From Erodium maritimum (lineage: Eukaryota > Streptophyta > Magnoliopsida > Geraniales > Geraniaceae): a DNA stretch of 64,000 bases. The first letter of the stretch is position 1. Each line of letters begins with the position of its first letter. Under the pieces are notes generated by a model. That model saw only the letters and a program-made list of their open reading frames with translations, did not search any database and was not told where the DNA came from. The stretch lies in the NCBI GenBank assembly GCA_963921825.1, contig OY997589.1:50648546-50712545 (forward strand), given 5' to 3'. Positions 12,794 to 25,734 of this stretch are shown here, in pieces. Position numbers and translations under genes: made by a program.

Positions 12794-14647
12794 AGCTACA
12801 CCACACAACCTCCACCATCATCAAGTAACCAATCACAATCACAAACAAAGTTCAACATACAGTAACGACACCAGTCCCAAACTCCATTGGCACTCAAGGC
12901 CACCAAGACACCAACAACAAAACACGGGTTCAACAACCCTACGGGCCCTCATGGCCACCCAAGACACCAACGGTAAAGTACGGGTTCACAACCCCACGGC
13001 ACTCGCGGCCACCCAAAATACCAATAATAATAATAACACGGGCTCTCATGGCCACCCAACTCAACAGTAATAACACGGGCTCTCATGGCCACCCAAACTC
13101 AACAATAATAACAAACAACCTCCGGGCATGGTCATATGCCTCCAGTAATTCTAATCTCGCTAAGTTAAAATGCTCCTACGACACTACTAAGTGTCACATG
13201 CTTTTCTAATCATTACTATGTTCCCGTATCATACCTTTCTAATATTTGATAACCTAAATAACCCACGACACCCCGGTGTCACATGCAATTCTACAGTTAA
13301 CTTTCCATAGTCAGGGCCGAGATCCGGCTACTTTTCCCTACCTCGTATAAGTCCTCCAAAAGTGCCCAACTAAGCCTCGGCGCGATCGCAGTCACTCGCC
13401 TAGTTTCCCTTTGCCTCGGTCCGCAGCACGATCTAAGAGAACACAAATTTAAGGCACTTTTAAACTAATATGAATAAACCGAAATTCAATAAACTTAACG
13501 CCCAAACGTAACCCCGACAATGTCGATCACTCCCAAACTTCCCAATTACTCGACATTGTCGATAAAGGACCCGTAAAGGCCCTATTCGCCCGACATGGCG
13601 AATCTGCCCGGGTTTTGGAAATGCCCTTCCGGGGCTCCAAAAATTTCCGTTTTCGTTTCTACGGTCTTAGAATAATTCAAGGATCCCAATGCACTTGACG
13701 GAATCGAATTCCGACTTCCGAGTCAATTAATTAACGTTTAAAGTTTCTAAAACCCGTTAATTACAACTCTTCCAATTTAATTCCAAATTTCGGTTCGGTT
13801 AAGGATAAATGGTCCGGGGAACGTTTTAAACCTCCCGAACACTAAACCCGAGCACCCGAGCACGTGGGCCCCACCCGGCCCAACCTAGCCGTGGGCCCTA
13901 GGGCTTAAATGGGCTCGGCCCACCATGGTGGTGGCCGGCCCTAGCTCCGGCCAGCCACCTCCCATGGTGGCCGGCCACCCCCTATGGTGGCCAGAGCTCC
14001 TCCCGAGCTCCCGGTCGCCGGAAAACGTCCCCCTTCACCTCCAAACACCTCCAAAACGTCTCCAACAATTCCTATCACGCCCAAATTTCAGTAAACCGAA
14101 CTCGGGATGCGAACATTTAAAATAATAAACACTTTGAAACATTTTCCATTAAATCACTTTAAAATACCAGTTTAGTTCAACAAAATAATAATTACAACTC
14201 AAAACGTCCCAACAAGTGGACAAAATACAAGGTATCCGTCACTAGACTCAAAAGAAAAACCCGGACTCCGCTCCTAGCTCCGCAAGCTTCGAGAGCTCAC
14301 CTAGTCCGTCCAGAGATCGATACCTGTAAGAAAAGCAGCTAGGGGTGAGCGTTCGCTCACCACCACAGATAACAGACTGACTACGACATAATTAGCAGAC
14401 AATGCCGGTAACACCCAAGACCAACCCCAAACCGGGAAAGACAATCTCCAACCCAAGTACTCAGAAGACCCACAACAGTAACCTTCCTCAACAGACTCAA
14501 CACTCGGACTCGTGATGTAAACCCGACACAACCATTGACGACATCCTCCAAAGACGCGACAGAAAACTATGCAACACCAAACAAGATCACAAAGGATCGC
14601 ACACCAAACAAGATCACAAAGGATCGCATTCCTGCCAGCTGCTCAGT

Positions 14648-14845
14648 GCCAAAGAACGCTCGCAACCTCCCGAGACTCTAACTCGGTCAGGCCATCCAAA
14701 AAATGCTCGTAACCTCCCGAGACTCTAACTCGGTCAGGCCAGCCAAAGAACGCTCGCAACCTCCCGAGACTCTAACTCGGTCAGGCCAGCCAAAGAACGC
14801 TCGCAACCTCCCGAGACTCTAACTCGGTCAGGCCAGCCAAAGAAT
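14648..14845. repeat. 47-bp tandem array in LTR C, about four copies
   Basis: The unit contains CTCGCAACCTCCCGAGACTC followed by TAACTCGGTCAGGCCAGCC. The paired core is CCGAG/CTCGG. Copies differ by very few bases, so the amplification is recent. Confidence 0.85.
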
Positions 14846-15029
14846 GCTCACAATCCCAAACCACACACGCGCGGCCAGGACCCCTTTCTTGTCGGGCGGG
14901 CCCCCTACCCAGTTTGAACATGCAGACGCGTGTGCTCGTGGACCCCCGTTTCGTGAAGCGGGCCCCAACCTCAGGTAACCACAATCACAATCACAAGCAA
15001 GTTCAACAACCAGTAACAACCCAGGTTCA

Positions 15030-15835
15030 ACACTCACATGCACTCATGGCCACCCAAGACACCAACAGTAAAACTCGAACTCAACAGCCCCATAGGCACT
15101 TACGGGCTCCCAAGATAAACCAACAGTAACTCACGGGCTCAACAACCCCACGGGCACTCACGGCCACTCAAACCACCAACAGATACTCACGGGCTCAACA
15201 ACCCCACAGGCACTCACGACCTCTCAAAACCACCAACAGTTACTCACGGGCTCAACAACCCCACAAGGACTCACGGCCTCCCAAGACACACCAATAGTAA
15301 CTCACGGGCTCAATGACCCTACAGGCACTCGCGGCCTCCCAAGACACACAAACAGTAACTCACGGGCTCAACAACCCTACAGGCACTCACGGCCTCCCAA
15401 AACGCACCGACCATAAAGACACGAGTTCAACAACCCCACGGGCACTCACGGTCTCCCAAAACACCAAAGGTAAAGACGCGGGTTCAGCAACCCCACGGGC
15501 ACTTATGGCCACCCAAAACACCAAAGGTAAAGACACGGGTTCAACAACCCCACGGGCACTCATGGCCACCCAAAACTCAACAATAATAGCGCGGGCTCTC
15601 AAGGCCACCCAAGACTCAACAATAATAGCACGGGCTCTCAAGGCCACCAAAGACATCAACAATTATACACGGGCTCTCAAGGCCACCAAAGACAGCAACA
15701 ATAATACACGGGCTCTCAAGGCCACCAAAGACATCAACAATAATTCACGGGCTCTCAAGGCCACCAAAGACATCAACAATAATACACGGGCTCTCAAGGC
15801 CACCAAAGACATCAACAATAATACACAACAACCTC
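15030..15835. repeat. Long compound minisatellite in LTR C
   Basis: Successive units built on ACTCACGGGCTCAACAACCC and then on the shorter GGGCTCTCAAGGCCACC. It produces a spurious open frame of repeated residues at 15313-15843. Related arrays occur in every full copy of the LTR family. Confidence 0.85.
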
Positions 15836-18800
15836 CGGCATAACCAATGCCTCCAACGGTTCTAATATCAACAGTTTCACAATCAACCTCCGGGCATGGT
15901 CATATGCCTCCAGTAGTTCTAACATCGCTAAGTTCTCTGCTCCTACGACACTACTAAGTGTCACATGCATTTCCAATCTTCGATAACCTACTTAACCCAC
16001 GACACCCCAAGTGTCACATGCATTTCTAATATTCGATAACCTACTTAACCCACGACACCCAAGTGTCACATGCATTTCTACTGTTAACTTTCCCTAGTCA
16101 GGGCCGAGATCCGGCTACTTTTCCCTACCTCGTGCGTGTTCTCCAAAAGCCAACCAACAAGCTCCGGTGTGATCTCAGTCACTCACCCATCTTTCCCTTG
16201 CCTCGATCCGTGGCACGATCTAAAAGAACACAATTTTAAGGCACTTAACAACTCGCAGGAATAAACTGAAAATCATTAAACTTGATGCCCAAACTTAACC
16301 CCGACAATGTCGATCACTCCCAAACTCCCCAAATACTCGACATTGTCGATAAGGGACCCGTAAAGGCCCGATTCGCCCGACATGGCGTATCTGCCCGGGT
16401 TTTGTAAATGCCCTTCCGGGGCTCCAAAAATTCCCGTTTTCGTTTCTACGGTCTTAGAATAATTCAAGGGTCCCAATGTACTTGACAGAATCGAATTCCG
16501 ACTTCCGAGTCAATTAATTAACGTTTCAAGTTTCTAAAACCCGTTAATTATAACTTTTCCAATTTAATTCCAATTTTCGATTCGGTTATGGATAAATGGT
16601 CCGGGGAACGTTTTAAACCTCCCGAACACTAAACCCGAGTACCCGAGCACGTGGGCCCCACCCGGCCCAACTTGGCCGTGGGCCCGGCCCACCATGGTGT
16701 TGGCCGGCCCTAGCTCCGGCCAGCCACCTCACATGGTGGCCGGAGCTCCTCCCGAGCTCCCGGTCGCCGGAAAACGTTCCCCTTCCCCTCCAAACACCTC
16801 CAAAACGTCTCCAACAATTCCCCCAACCTCAAAACACCCTAAACTAATAGTTTTACCCAAACCCTAACTTTCAAAATTAATCAAAACGAGAATCGGTTCG
16901 GTGTATACCGTAGAGGAGGATGAGGGGAGTTTGATTGCTCCTTGCCTTGAGACGATCCAATGAATGGATGAGCGTAAATAGTGGCAAGACCCAAGCTTCT
17001 CTCTATTTTTCTCCATTTTCTCTCTTCTCCTTCTCTCTCTAAAAACACCAACTCTTTTCTTCTTTTTTTTCTTTCTTTCTATTTTTCCCCTTTTTTTGAC
17101 TTAATGGCCGAACCCCCCTTTTCACCTCTCATCTTTATTTTCCCCCCCAAAACTAACACCACCACATATTGGACAAGTGACAAGTGGGTCCCATACCTTT
17201 TGGGAAAATATCTACTAGATATATTTTCCAATCAGATTTGCGAAAATCGGACGTTTCGGGCCCCGAACGGGCACGTTTTCCAAGAAATTACGAAACTTGA
17301 CGGGCTACACGGAAACGGCTCAACTAAGACCGCTGCGACAACGGTTAAGCTTTTTGGATCCAAAACGGTCCTCGAATGGACCAAAACGTCGCTCGGTTGA
17401 CTTTTCCAGCGAAAAGTCAACATTTCCCAAATTGATCAGAAAGTTGCCCTGAGTCCCCCGGAACTCATTTTGGTCGATAACGGGGTCAACTCAAGTCCGG
17501 TATGACACTCGGGGTCATTTTAGGTTCAATTAAGTATCCGTCTTAAAAAATTTAAATTTTCCTGTTTTTCGCAGGTTTGACTGGCGTTGACCGGGAGTGG
17601 TTATTACAATTCCCCCAACCTCAAAACACCCTAAACTAATAGTTTTACATAAACCCTAACTTCCAAAATTTAACGAAACGAGAATCGGTTTGGTGTATAC
17701 CGTAGAGGAGAACGAGGGGAGTGCACTTCCTCCTAGCCTTGAGACGATCCAATGGATGGATGACGTGAATAGTGGCAACACAAACCCTAGCTTCTCTCTT
17801 CCTTCTTCTCCTTCTCTCTCTAACTCTCTCTTCCTTTTTTTCGATTTTTTTCTCTTTGTTTTACCCCATGGCCGAACCCCCCTTGTAGTCTCGCTTTCAT
17901 TTTCCCCTCAAAACCTAACACCACCACTTGGTTGACAAGTGGCAAGGTGGGTCCCACACCTTTTGGAAAATATCTACTTGATATTTTCGAATCAGATTGC
18001 GAAAATCGGACGTTTCGGGCCCCGAACGGGCACTTTTTCCAAGAAATTACGAAACTTGGCGGGCCACAAGGAAACGACTCAACTAAGACCGCTGCGACGA
18101 CGGCTAATTTTTTTGGATCCAAAACGGTCCTCGAATGGACCAAAACGTCGCTCGGTTGACTTTTCCAGCGAAAAGTCAACATTTCCCAAATTGATCAGAA
18201 AGTTGCCCTGAGTCCCCCGGAACTCATTTTGGTCGATAACAGGGTCAACTCAAGTCCGGTATGACACTCGGGGTCATTTTAGGTTCAATTAAGTGTTCGT
18301 CTTAAAAAATTTAAATTTTCCTGTTTTTCGCAGGTTTGACTGGCGTTGACCGGGAGTGGTTCTTACAGAGGTCATCTCCCACTCACTTCCATAACATAGT
18401 GACATGTGGCAAGGTGGGTCCCACTACTCACCGAATATCTTTGTAGATATTTTTCTGTCAGATTTGCTAAAATCGGACGTCTTGGCCCCGTTCGGTCTGT
18501 TTTTCGAGATTTTTACGAAATCTCGCGTTTTACAAGGAAAAGACCCAACTAAGACCGCTGCGACGAAGGCTAAGCTTTTTGGGCCCAACTCGGGCCTCAA
18601 ACGGACCAGACGTCGCTCGATTGACTTTTTCGGCAAAAAGTCAACTTTTCCCGAATTGGTCACAAAGTTGCCCTGAGTCACCCAAACTCATTTTGGTCGC
18701 TATCGGGGTCAACTTAGGTCCGATATGACCCTCAGGGTCTAGTTAAGGTCTATTTAGCTGGATGCCCAAAATTTTAAATATTTCTCGTTTTCCACCGACT

Positions 18801-18836
18801 TGACCGGCGGTGACCAGGAGCGGTCCTTACATGAGA

Positions 18837-20099
18837 GATCAACGGCCAATATCAATCCAAAAGATGTATTAAATGGTTTGGACTAGAGGTGTAAATAGTT
18901 TGCCTATGTTGTGGGATCGCGGGCGGATCGGTTGATCAGCGTATCTCAGATCCACTATTCGTTACCTACCCACTAACTAGTGGATCCAGAAGCTTTTGAT
19001 CTGTAATCCGATCCGCCATCCACATATCTATCAAATACGAGTCTCAGATCGGTTGGTTGTGGTTCGGATTTTGGGTCGCATATTATTTGCACACTCTTAG
19101 CGATTAGGGTTTGGAGCGCGAGAAAGAAGAAACCACGCTAGTCATGCCTCGCCGTTGTCCTCTCCTCCGGAGAAGTCGAATCTATCCATCTCCTTCCTCA
19201 TACAACCACACCTCTATCGTACATCTGTTGCATATCTGATTTTTTTTTCACATTGTGGGTTTGATTTTTGAAGATTTGATTTTCTTCTCATCCTATTTTT
19301 TTTTTTTGCTTTTCTATTTCGAGATTTTGTTGATCTAGATCGATACTTTGGTTGGGAAGTTTTGATTCACCGTGTGGTAACGATAAAATAGGGAGATTGA
19401 GTTTTGGAACTTTGATTTTGTTCTTGTGGATTGGTTGCTCTGTTTTTGATTCGTCGTGTATAAATGATAAAGTGTTCTTCTGATGTTCTTCAAGATTTAA
19501 TCAATCTCTTACTGTGATGTTATTCAAGATCAAACAATCTCTTACTGTGATGTTCTTTATGTTTCATATATTTTCGTCCCCCGAGCTCGTCGTGAATGGG
19601 TTGGCCGTGAATGGAGCTCCACCACGTGGCCTTGGATGTTGGCGAGAGCTCCTCCTCACGCGGCCAAAGATCTAAAGGCTTTCCTCGCTCCGTAGCAATA
19701 ACGGATCTCTCAATTGGAGGAGCGACACCTAAAAATGGAGGTAGCTTTACGCAAGCAAATTGAGACACAAATAACATAACAAGTTAAAACTGCCTTACAA
19801 GCCACTCAAGTTGAGATGATGAAAGCGTGTTTTGAACCAATATTGTGCTCCCACCCTTTCCCCCCCCATTCGTAATGTTTGTACTTCTGAACTCTATTAT
19901 ATTTGTTGAACAAAAACTATGGAATACTTGTAGGGTTATATTCGGTGAACAGTTATGGAATGTTCGTGTCTAGTGATAAGAATTCAACTTCTTGTGTGTT
20001 TATTGGCAACATGATTACATCATAGGTTTTATATGCAGGTGAAATGCACGTTCGGTGCAGGATTTCCAAATATATATTTTTTGACTTGGCTGATGGATA
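18837..20099. other. Unclassified DNA with a MITE-like piece
   Basis: Roughly 18884-19099 starts TAGAGGTGTAAATAG and ends TATTTGCACACTCTTA, resembling the ends of plant hAT-type MITEs, with GATCCACTA-like internal repeats. The following kilobase is T-rich and gene-leader-like, and a short coiled-coil-like reading near 19730-19850 recalls plant CACTA transposon protein tails. This is too weak to annotate as a gene. Confidence 0.3.
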
Positions 20100-20413
20100 C
20101 AACTATCAGTTTGGTGAAATGGTTAACCAACGGATAAGATCCATCGGACTGGTGAAAAATTTCACCAACGGATATTGTATGTCGGACTAGATAAATAGTT
20201 CACCAACGTATAATATTCGTCGGGTAGGACACACACTTCACCAATAGATACTATCCGTTGGACTATTGAAATAGGTTTACCAATGAACACTATCCGTCGG
20301 ATTGGTGAAATAGTTCATCAACGTATGTTATACATCGGGCTGGTGAAATAGTTCACCAACGGATACGATCCGTCTGGCTAGTGAAATAATTCACCAACGG
20401 ATAGTTTACGTGT
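20100..20413. repeat. Degenerate tandem array, TTCACCAACGGATA motif
   Basis: Six or seven diverged copies of about 45-60 bp, built on TTCACCAACGGATA, then a variant of CTATCCGTCGGACTGGTGAA. Each unit is itself partly palindromic (TTCACC/GGTGAA and GGATA/TATCC). It resembles subterminal repeat clusters of DNA transposons, but no terminal repeats were identified. Confidence 0.7.
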
Positions 20414-21006
20414 GTGATGTTATGTCCTGCCTAATGGATATATCCAGATGTCGGAAAAATTCTTGGGGTATGGGACATGTGCAATGAAACTTACCCGATG
20501 CGTGTATCTGTTTGTGAACTATTTGACTGAAGGGTAACAGATCATAGGCAACGGATAGAATCTGTTCCCGTGAGTGATTCAGTAATAGTGGATAATGCAT
20601 GTAGCTGAAGAGGTCCATAGGAAAAAGAGGAGACTTGGGATCGGGTTATGCCAGTTTCCATTAGGACATGACGTGTCTCCTTAACAGCGTCCCGCTTTCC
20701 CAGTTGGTACTCATTGGACCTGGCGAGCTTACGTGTCAGACCTCACCTGATTGTTTGGGCCAACAGGAGCTCCATACCCTATTCTGCCCAACAGATACGG
20801 GCTAGAAACTAGGGATGAAAATGGGACGGGTTTCATGATACGCATCCCCGCCCCGGTCCCCAAAACCCTTCCCCATCCCCGCCCCGCATTCGTCTGTTTA
20901 GGTCGGGACCCGCCCTGTTTAAAAATGAACTTCTGGTTTGTTGATCACCCAAACCAGATTATTTTAGGATTGATCCGATCAACATTTAAAACTAAGTGGA
21001 GCCTAT
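20414..21006. other. Unassigned region with a MITE-like motif
   Basis: No gene seen. Near 20811-20930, GGGATGAAAATGGGACGGG with cytosine-rich CCCCGCCCCGG stretches resembles the common plant element that begins GATGAAAACGGGGCGGG. Confidence 0.35.
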
Positions 21007-22020
21007 TGTTGGGCTCCTTAATAACTTAAAAAGTGCTCGTAATGAACCCATAAGGCCTAAATATTGAAAGCATATCACACATTAGTGTCCTGCTGACATA
21101 GTACATTTCCATTTGCTTCCAATTTTATTGGGGAGCGAAATGAATTATTTCCTCTTCTGTCTAATTTGGGATTTGTGTATTTTAAACCAACACAACACTT
21201 CATGAAAAGTGTTTCTAGAAGAGAATATTTATTCACTGGTAGTGTGAGCAAGCTTGGATTTTCTTCTCCTGTGATGATTATTAGGCATGCCAGGGTGTGC
21301 GTGTAAGAGATAAGGTAGAGATATAGTAGGCATATTAAGAGTTTGTCTTCATTTTTGTTAGTGGTCAGGTGTTGAACTGAATGACACAAACATGCTCTTC
21401 AATGAGCTATTGTTAAGAGTTGGATTACTAACAACTTGAATTTGTAAATAAAAACAAATATTGTAAAGTTAAATGTTATATTGTGCTAATTTGTTTTTCT
21501 GAATTCAAATAAAATATATCTTTATACTCTGTCCTTAAGTTTGAAACACTTGGCATTTGATTTTGTAAATTGATTATTCTGCAAGTCATTTACACATGCT
21601 TTCATCAAATTATCCAGGTTTTGTTGTGCATGTGTTTACTATATCCTGCTAATTATTATACAATTAGTGGCCCATGTACTCATTATCCTATCTCAATTAG
21701 TGAAGCTCAATTTGACGGTGGTTGAGCCCAAAGGATGAGTTGATTATTTTAGGGTTATTATTATCCATTCTCTCTTCCTAATCAAAAAACGTTATAGAAT
21801 TTCTCTCTGAACCATTACAGAGAACATTAAGGAAAAAGGAGAGGGAGAAGAAAATTCAAGAGCAAGTGTAACAGAATGGATCCGGGTATGTCGTATACTT
21901 TATTAGTTCTTCTCTTTTGTTTAGTATAAGTATAGAATTGAATTGGTTGAATTAAACTGAGTTTTACATTCCTCTTCAATTCCGCATTATAGTTTCAGAA
22001 TTGATCTTAATTTCCAACAG

Positions 22021-22032
22021 TGGTATCAGAGC
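22021..22032 (+). other. Primer-binding site of the copia fossil
   Basis: TGGTATCAGAGC, complementary to the 3' end of initiator tRNA-Met, lies one base after the LTR end CCAACA. Confidence 0.85.
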
Positions 22033-22544
22033 CTGGTTAATAACTCCTTTTATTCACCTTAATTGATAATCTGAAAATTACCATCACTAACTGATTATTG
22101 ATGGTTCCTTAAAGTAATGGAACCTTTAACTGGATATTTGTTAATTTGCCTTTACGATAAATTACTTGAATATGTACATATGTGTGTGGTTTTGACTTAT
22201 ATCGTAATACACTTTGAAGTTTTATAAATTGATTGGTTCTTGGAATTTATGGTGATTTACGTTTGAATAATTGAACATGCGTGTATGAACTGCAATCATG
22301 TACATGACATTTATGGTAATTTACACATGAACTATGAACATGTGTATGTGTTATTTTGAGCATGCAGTATATATATTTGTTTCAGTTGTGATTAAAACCC
22401 AAATATTAAAATTTATTTGATGGTGTGTTTTGTATATGTAGTAATACGTTCATGTTGTAAAATACATTAACGTGAAACTTTTGGCACTTCATTTGTTAAC
22501 CTTAGTCTTATTAGTCACCAAAGTGAGCTTGCTTTACTCTGTCG

Positions 22545-25500
22545 TGTCACGCCCCAATTTCAGTAAACAGAAATCGGGACGCGAACATTTAAAAATATTT
22601 CACATTTGAAACCTTTTACATAAATCACTTTAAAAACATCAGTTGTTCCTCAAAAATAATCATTTAGTTAATCAAAATAAGTTTACAACTCAAAATAAGT
22701 CCCAACAAGTGGACAAAACAAGGTATCCGTCACTAGACTCAAAAGTAAAACACAGAATCCCGCTCCTAGCTCTTCAAGCTTCAGAAGCTCACCTAGTCCA
22801 ACCTGCGACCGGTACTTGTAGGAAAAGCAGCTAGGGGTGAGCGTTCGCTCACCACCACGGATAATAGACTGACTACGGCATAATTAGCAGACAATGCCGG
22901 TAACACCAACAACCAACTCAACACCGGGGACCACTATCCCCCAAAACTCAAGTAACTTAACTGACACACAACCAGTTACTTCCTCAACAGACACAACACT
23001 CGGAGTCATAATGTAGACCCAACACCACGATCACGACCTCTTCCAAGGACTCAAAAGACCACCACGCAAACCAAAGATCACAAACGATCGCACACCAAAC
23101 AAGATCACAAAGGATCGCATACCAGCTGCTCAGTACCTCCCTCACGCCCTTTACCAATCTCAATCAGGTCAGGCGGTCGACCTATCGCAATTCCTCGACA
23201 CAAAGTCGGATCAGGCTGTCGACCTATCACAATTCATCGACACAAAGTCGGATCAGGCTGTCGACCTATCGCAATTCATCGACACAAAGTCGGATAAGGC
23301 TGTCGACCTATCACACTCACAACCCCAAACCACACACGCGCGGCCAGGACCCCGTTGTTGTCGGGCGGGGCCCCTACCCCGTCTGAACATGCAGACGCGT
23401 GTGCTCGTGGACCCCCATTTCATGAAGCGGGCCCCCAACCTCAGGTAACCACAATCACAATCACAAGCAAGTTCAACAAACAACAACAACACAGGTTCAA
23501 CACTCCACAGACACTCATGGCCACACAAGACACCAACCGTAAAACACGGACTCAACAACCCCACAGGCACTCACGACCTCCCAAGATGCACTAACATTAA
23601 CTCACGGGCTCAACAACCCTACGGGCACTCACGACCCCTCAAAACCACCGACAGTAACTCACGGGCACTCACGGCCTCTCAAAACCACCAACAGTAACTC
23701 ATGGGTTCAACAACCCCACAGGCACTCACGGCCTCCCAAGACATACCAACAGTAAAGGCACGGGTTCAACAACCCCACGGGCACTCATGGCCTCCCAAGA
23801 CATACTAACAGTAAAGACACAGGTTCAACAACCCCACACGGGCTCTCACGGCCACCCAAGACACCAACAATAATAACACGGGCTCTCATGGCCACCCAAG
23901 ACACCAACAATAATAACACGGGCTCTCATGGCCACCCAAGACACCAAAAATCAAACAGGGGCTCTCACGGCCACCCAAGACACCAACAATAATAACACTG
24001 GCTCTCATGGCCACCCAAGACACCAACAATCAAACACGGGCTCTCACGGCCACCCAAGACATAAATTAAACAATCAACCTCCGGGCATGGTCATATGCCT
24101 CCAGTAATTCTAATATCGCTAAGTTCTCTGCTCCTACGACACTACTAAGTGTCACATGCAATTCCAATACTTGCTACGTTCCCGTATCATGCTTTTTTAA
24201 TATTCGATAACCTACTTAACCCACGACACCCCAGTGTCACATGCAATTCTACTGTTAACTTTCCCTAGTCAGGGCCGAGATCCGGCTACTTTTCCCTACC
24301 TCAAGACGGTACCACAGCAGCGTCCCCTAGCTGCTGACGACCGGGCCAACACCGACTTCTAGAGCGAGGTCCGAGTCTGGGTTTAACTCCGGCCTTCTCT
24401 TCGCTAGAAGTCGGACTAAACTTTACACAGAAAGTTACAATTAAAACCGGTTTCACAAATTGTTTTAAAAGGTTACGACGATTTGATTTAAATTCAAAAG
24501 TTGTCTTTTAGACTCGAGCGGGCTAAAAGCGGGAATACGACGAATCGGATTCGAGCACCCGAGCACTGAACCCGGTGCATGGTTCCCAATGCACGGATCC
24601 CGAGGCACGATTTCGAGGTACGATTCAGCAGTCCGCTTTTGTTCCGTTCTAAATCCGATTTAACGTCTCATTCAGTCATTCCAGTTACCAAAACCGGTCA
24701 CAGTCCAAAACGTCTTAAACAATACCGATTTAGTTAATTTCTTTTATTTCAAAACCCTTTTCCTATTAGAAACTGATTTGTCGTTCTAAACACAACTTCC
24801 TTTACTTTCTTTTATTCCAATCTGATTTTGTATAAATCATTTTCTTTAATTTTCCGGATTCAATAAAACCGTTCCCAAAAAGTCTAGATCCGGTGATTTT
24901 GTTTTACAGAGCCAAGAAGAGCTCAGGACAGAAGTAATCAAAAGGGAGGAGGGGGGTTTTTGTTTTCGGGTCAGAAACTGACCACCGGCGGCGACAAATC
25001 CGGCCGAGGTCAAACGGGAGTTTCGAACTCACCGTAGGAGAAGGAAAAGGACGATGGAGATGGTTTTGGCGCGGCGGTGGGAGCGGCCGAGCACACGGGG
25101 CTCTCGCCCGTCTCAGATCTGGATGTCCCGGATTTGAGTGCGCGTCGGCGAGTCCGTCTCGGCTCTGCACGGCGACGACGGAGCTCGGCGTGTAGGAGGG
25201 AGAGGCGGCGACTTCGGACGGTGAGGGCGGCGTTGACTTCAGACGGCGAGGGCGGCGACGAGGAGGTGGCCGCAGCCGTGGGTTTCGCCTCAGGCCTGAA
25301 CGGCGACGACGGGCTTGGAGATGGGGTACCGGCAACGGGTTCGGGACGAGGGAGGAGAGATGGGTAAGGTGGCGAGGACGCCGGCGACGAGAACTCGGGA
25401 GAGGGAGAGGAAGGGATCGGGTTTCAGAGAAAACGAGGAGGGAGAGGCGCTAAAATGGAAAATTAGGGTTTTACCCTAATTTTCGTGCTTAAATAGCACA

Positions 25501-25734
25501 GGCCTCACGGGCCTCTGATAGTGGTTTGGGCCTCTTGGCCCAGCAGCCAGTTCAGCTGGGTCAGGCCTGGCCTGGCTGGGCCTACGGGTCTGGTCGGGTC
25601 TGACCGGCCCAACTTCAAAAATTTTTTTAAAACCTTTTTGTTATTTAAATACACTGATTCAAAATTCACCCTCGACGTTCCGTTCGAACAAAAACTTAAA
25701 ACTTAAACTGTTTAAAGCCGGAGCGGTCTTCACA
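22545..25734 (-). repeat. LTR of element D (3' LTR in element sense)
   Basis: It contains the hairpin at 22836-22853, a 42-bp array (23180-23310, CGACACAAAGTCG), compound minisatellites 23510-24060, and an end region (24300-25734) different from copies B, C, E and I, marking a separate subfamily. Confidence 0.88.

Larger units (their letters stand above)
14073..17608 (-). mobile_element. Solo LTR 'C' inserted in B
   Basis: A 3.5-kb LTR of the same family flanked by ATTCC at 14068-14072 and 17609-17613. It is the innermost and therefore youngest of the three nested copies. It has a 47-bp array near 14648-14845, a very long second array (15030-15830) and the hairpin at 14344-14361. Confidence 0.87.
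12039..18367 (-). mobile_element. Solo LTR 'B' inserted in A
   Basis: It runs from TGTCACGCCCC to GGTTCTTACA and is flanked by GAGGT at 12034-12038 and 18368-18372. Excluding the nested LTR C it is about 2.8 kb. It carries the hairpin at 12309-12326, a tandem array at 12600-12793 and the conserved zones CTCGACATTGTCGA and TTCGCCCGACATGGCGAA near 13510-13605. Confidence 0.87.
9884..18831 (-). mobile_element. Solo LTR 'A' (Ty3/gypsy, long-LTR family), outermost of a three-level nest
   Basis: Plus-strand text runs from TGTCACGCCTC to CGGTCCTTACA, with a 5-bp target duplication TGAGA at 9879-9883 and 18832-18836. Without the inserted LTR B it is about 2.6 kb. It is a diverged subfamily relative to B-E, with a short VNTR zone and the hairpin GGTGAGCA/TGCTCACC at 10181-10199. 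Orientation is assigned from the two-LTR element at 22545-32427, whose pol genes and primer site are on the minus strand. No internal retroelement genes remain. It is the oldest of the three nested copies by position. Confidence 0.85.

Noticed and set aside
15030-15830. CRISPR-like regular repeats
   Set aside because: Repeat units and 'spacers' are both repeated, the unit lengths vary, and the arrays lie inside plant LTRs with target duplications. They are minisatellites.
15313-15843. 176-codon ORF with repeated residues
   Set aside because: It is a translation of the LTR C minisatellite; related arrays in other copies are open in other frames, and there is no independent sign of a protein.
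21411-22019. Shorter 5' LTR of the copia fossil starting at TGTTAAGAG
   Set aside because: The start at 21007 (TGTTGG) pairs better with the end CCAACA; the shorter version remains possible because no second LTR is available for comparison.
25077-25367. 96-codon ORF, repeated at 31773-32063
   Set aside because: The two copies are present only because both LTRs of element D contain the sequence. It is GC-rich LTR sequence, not a gene duplicate.
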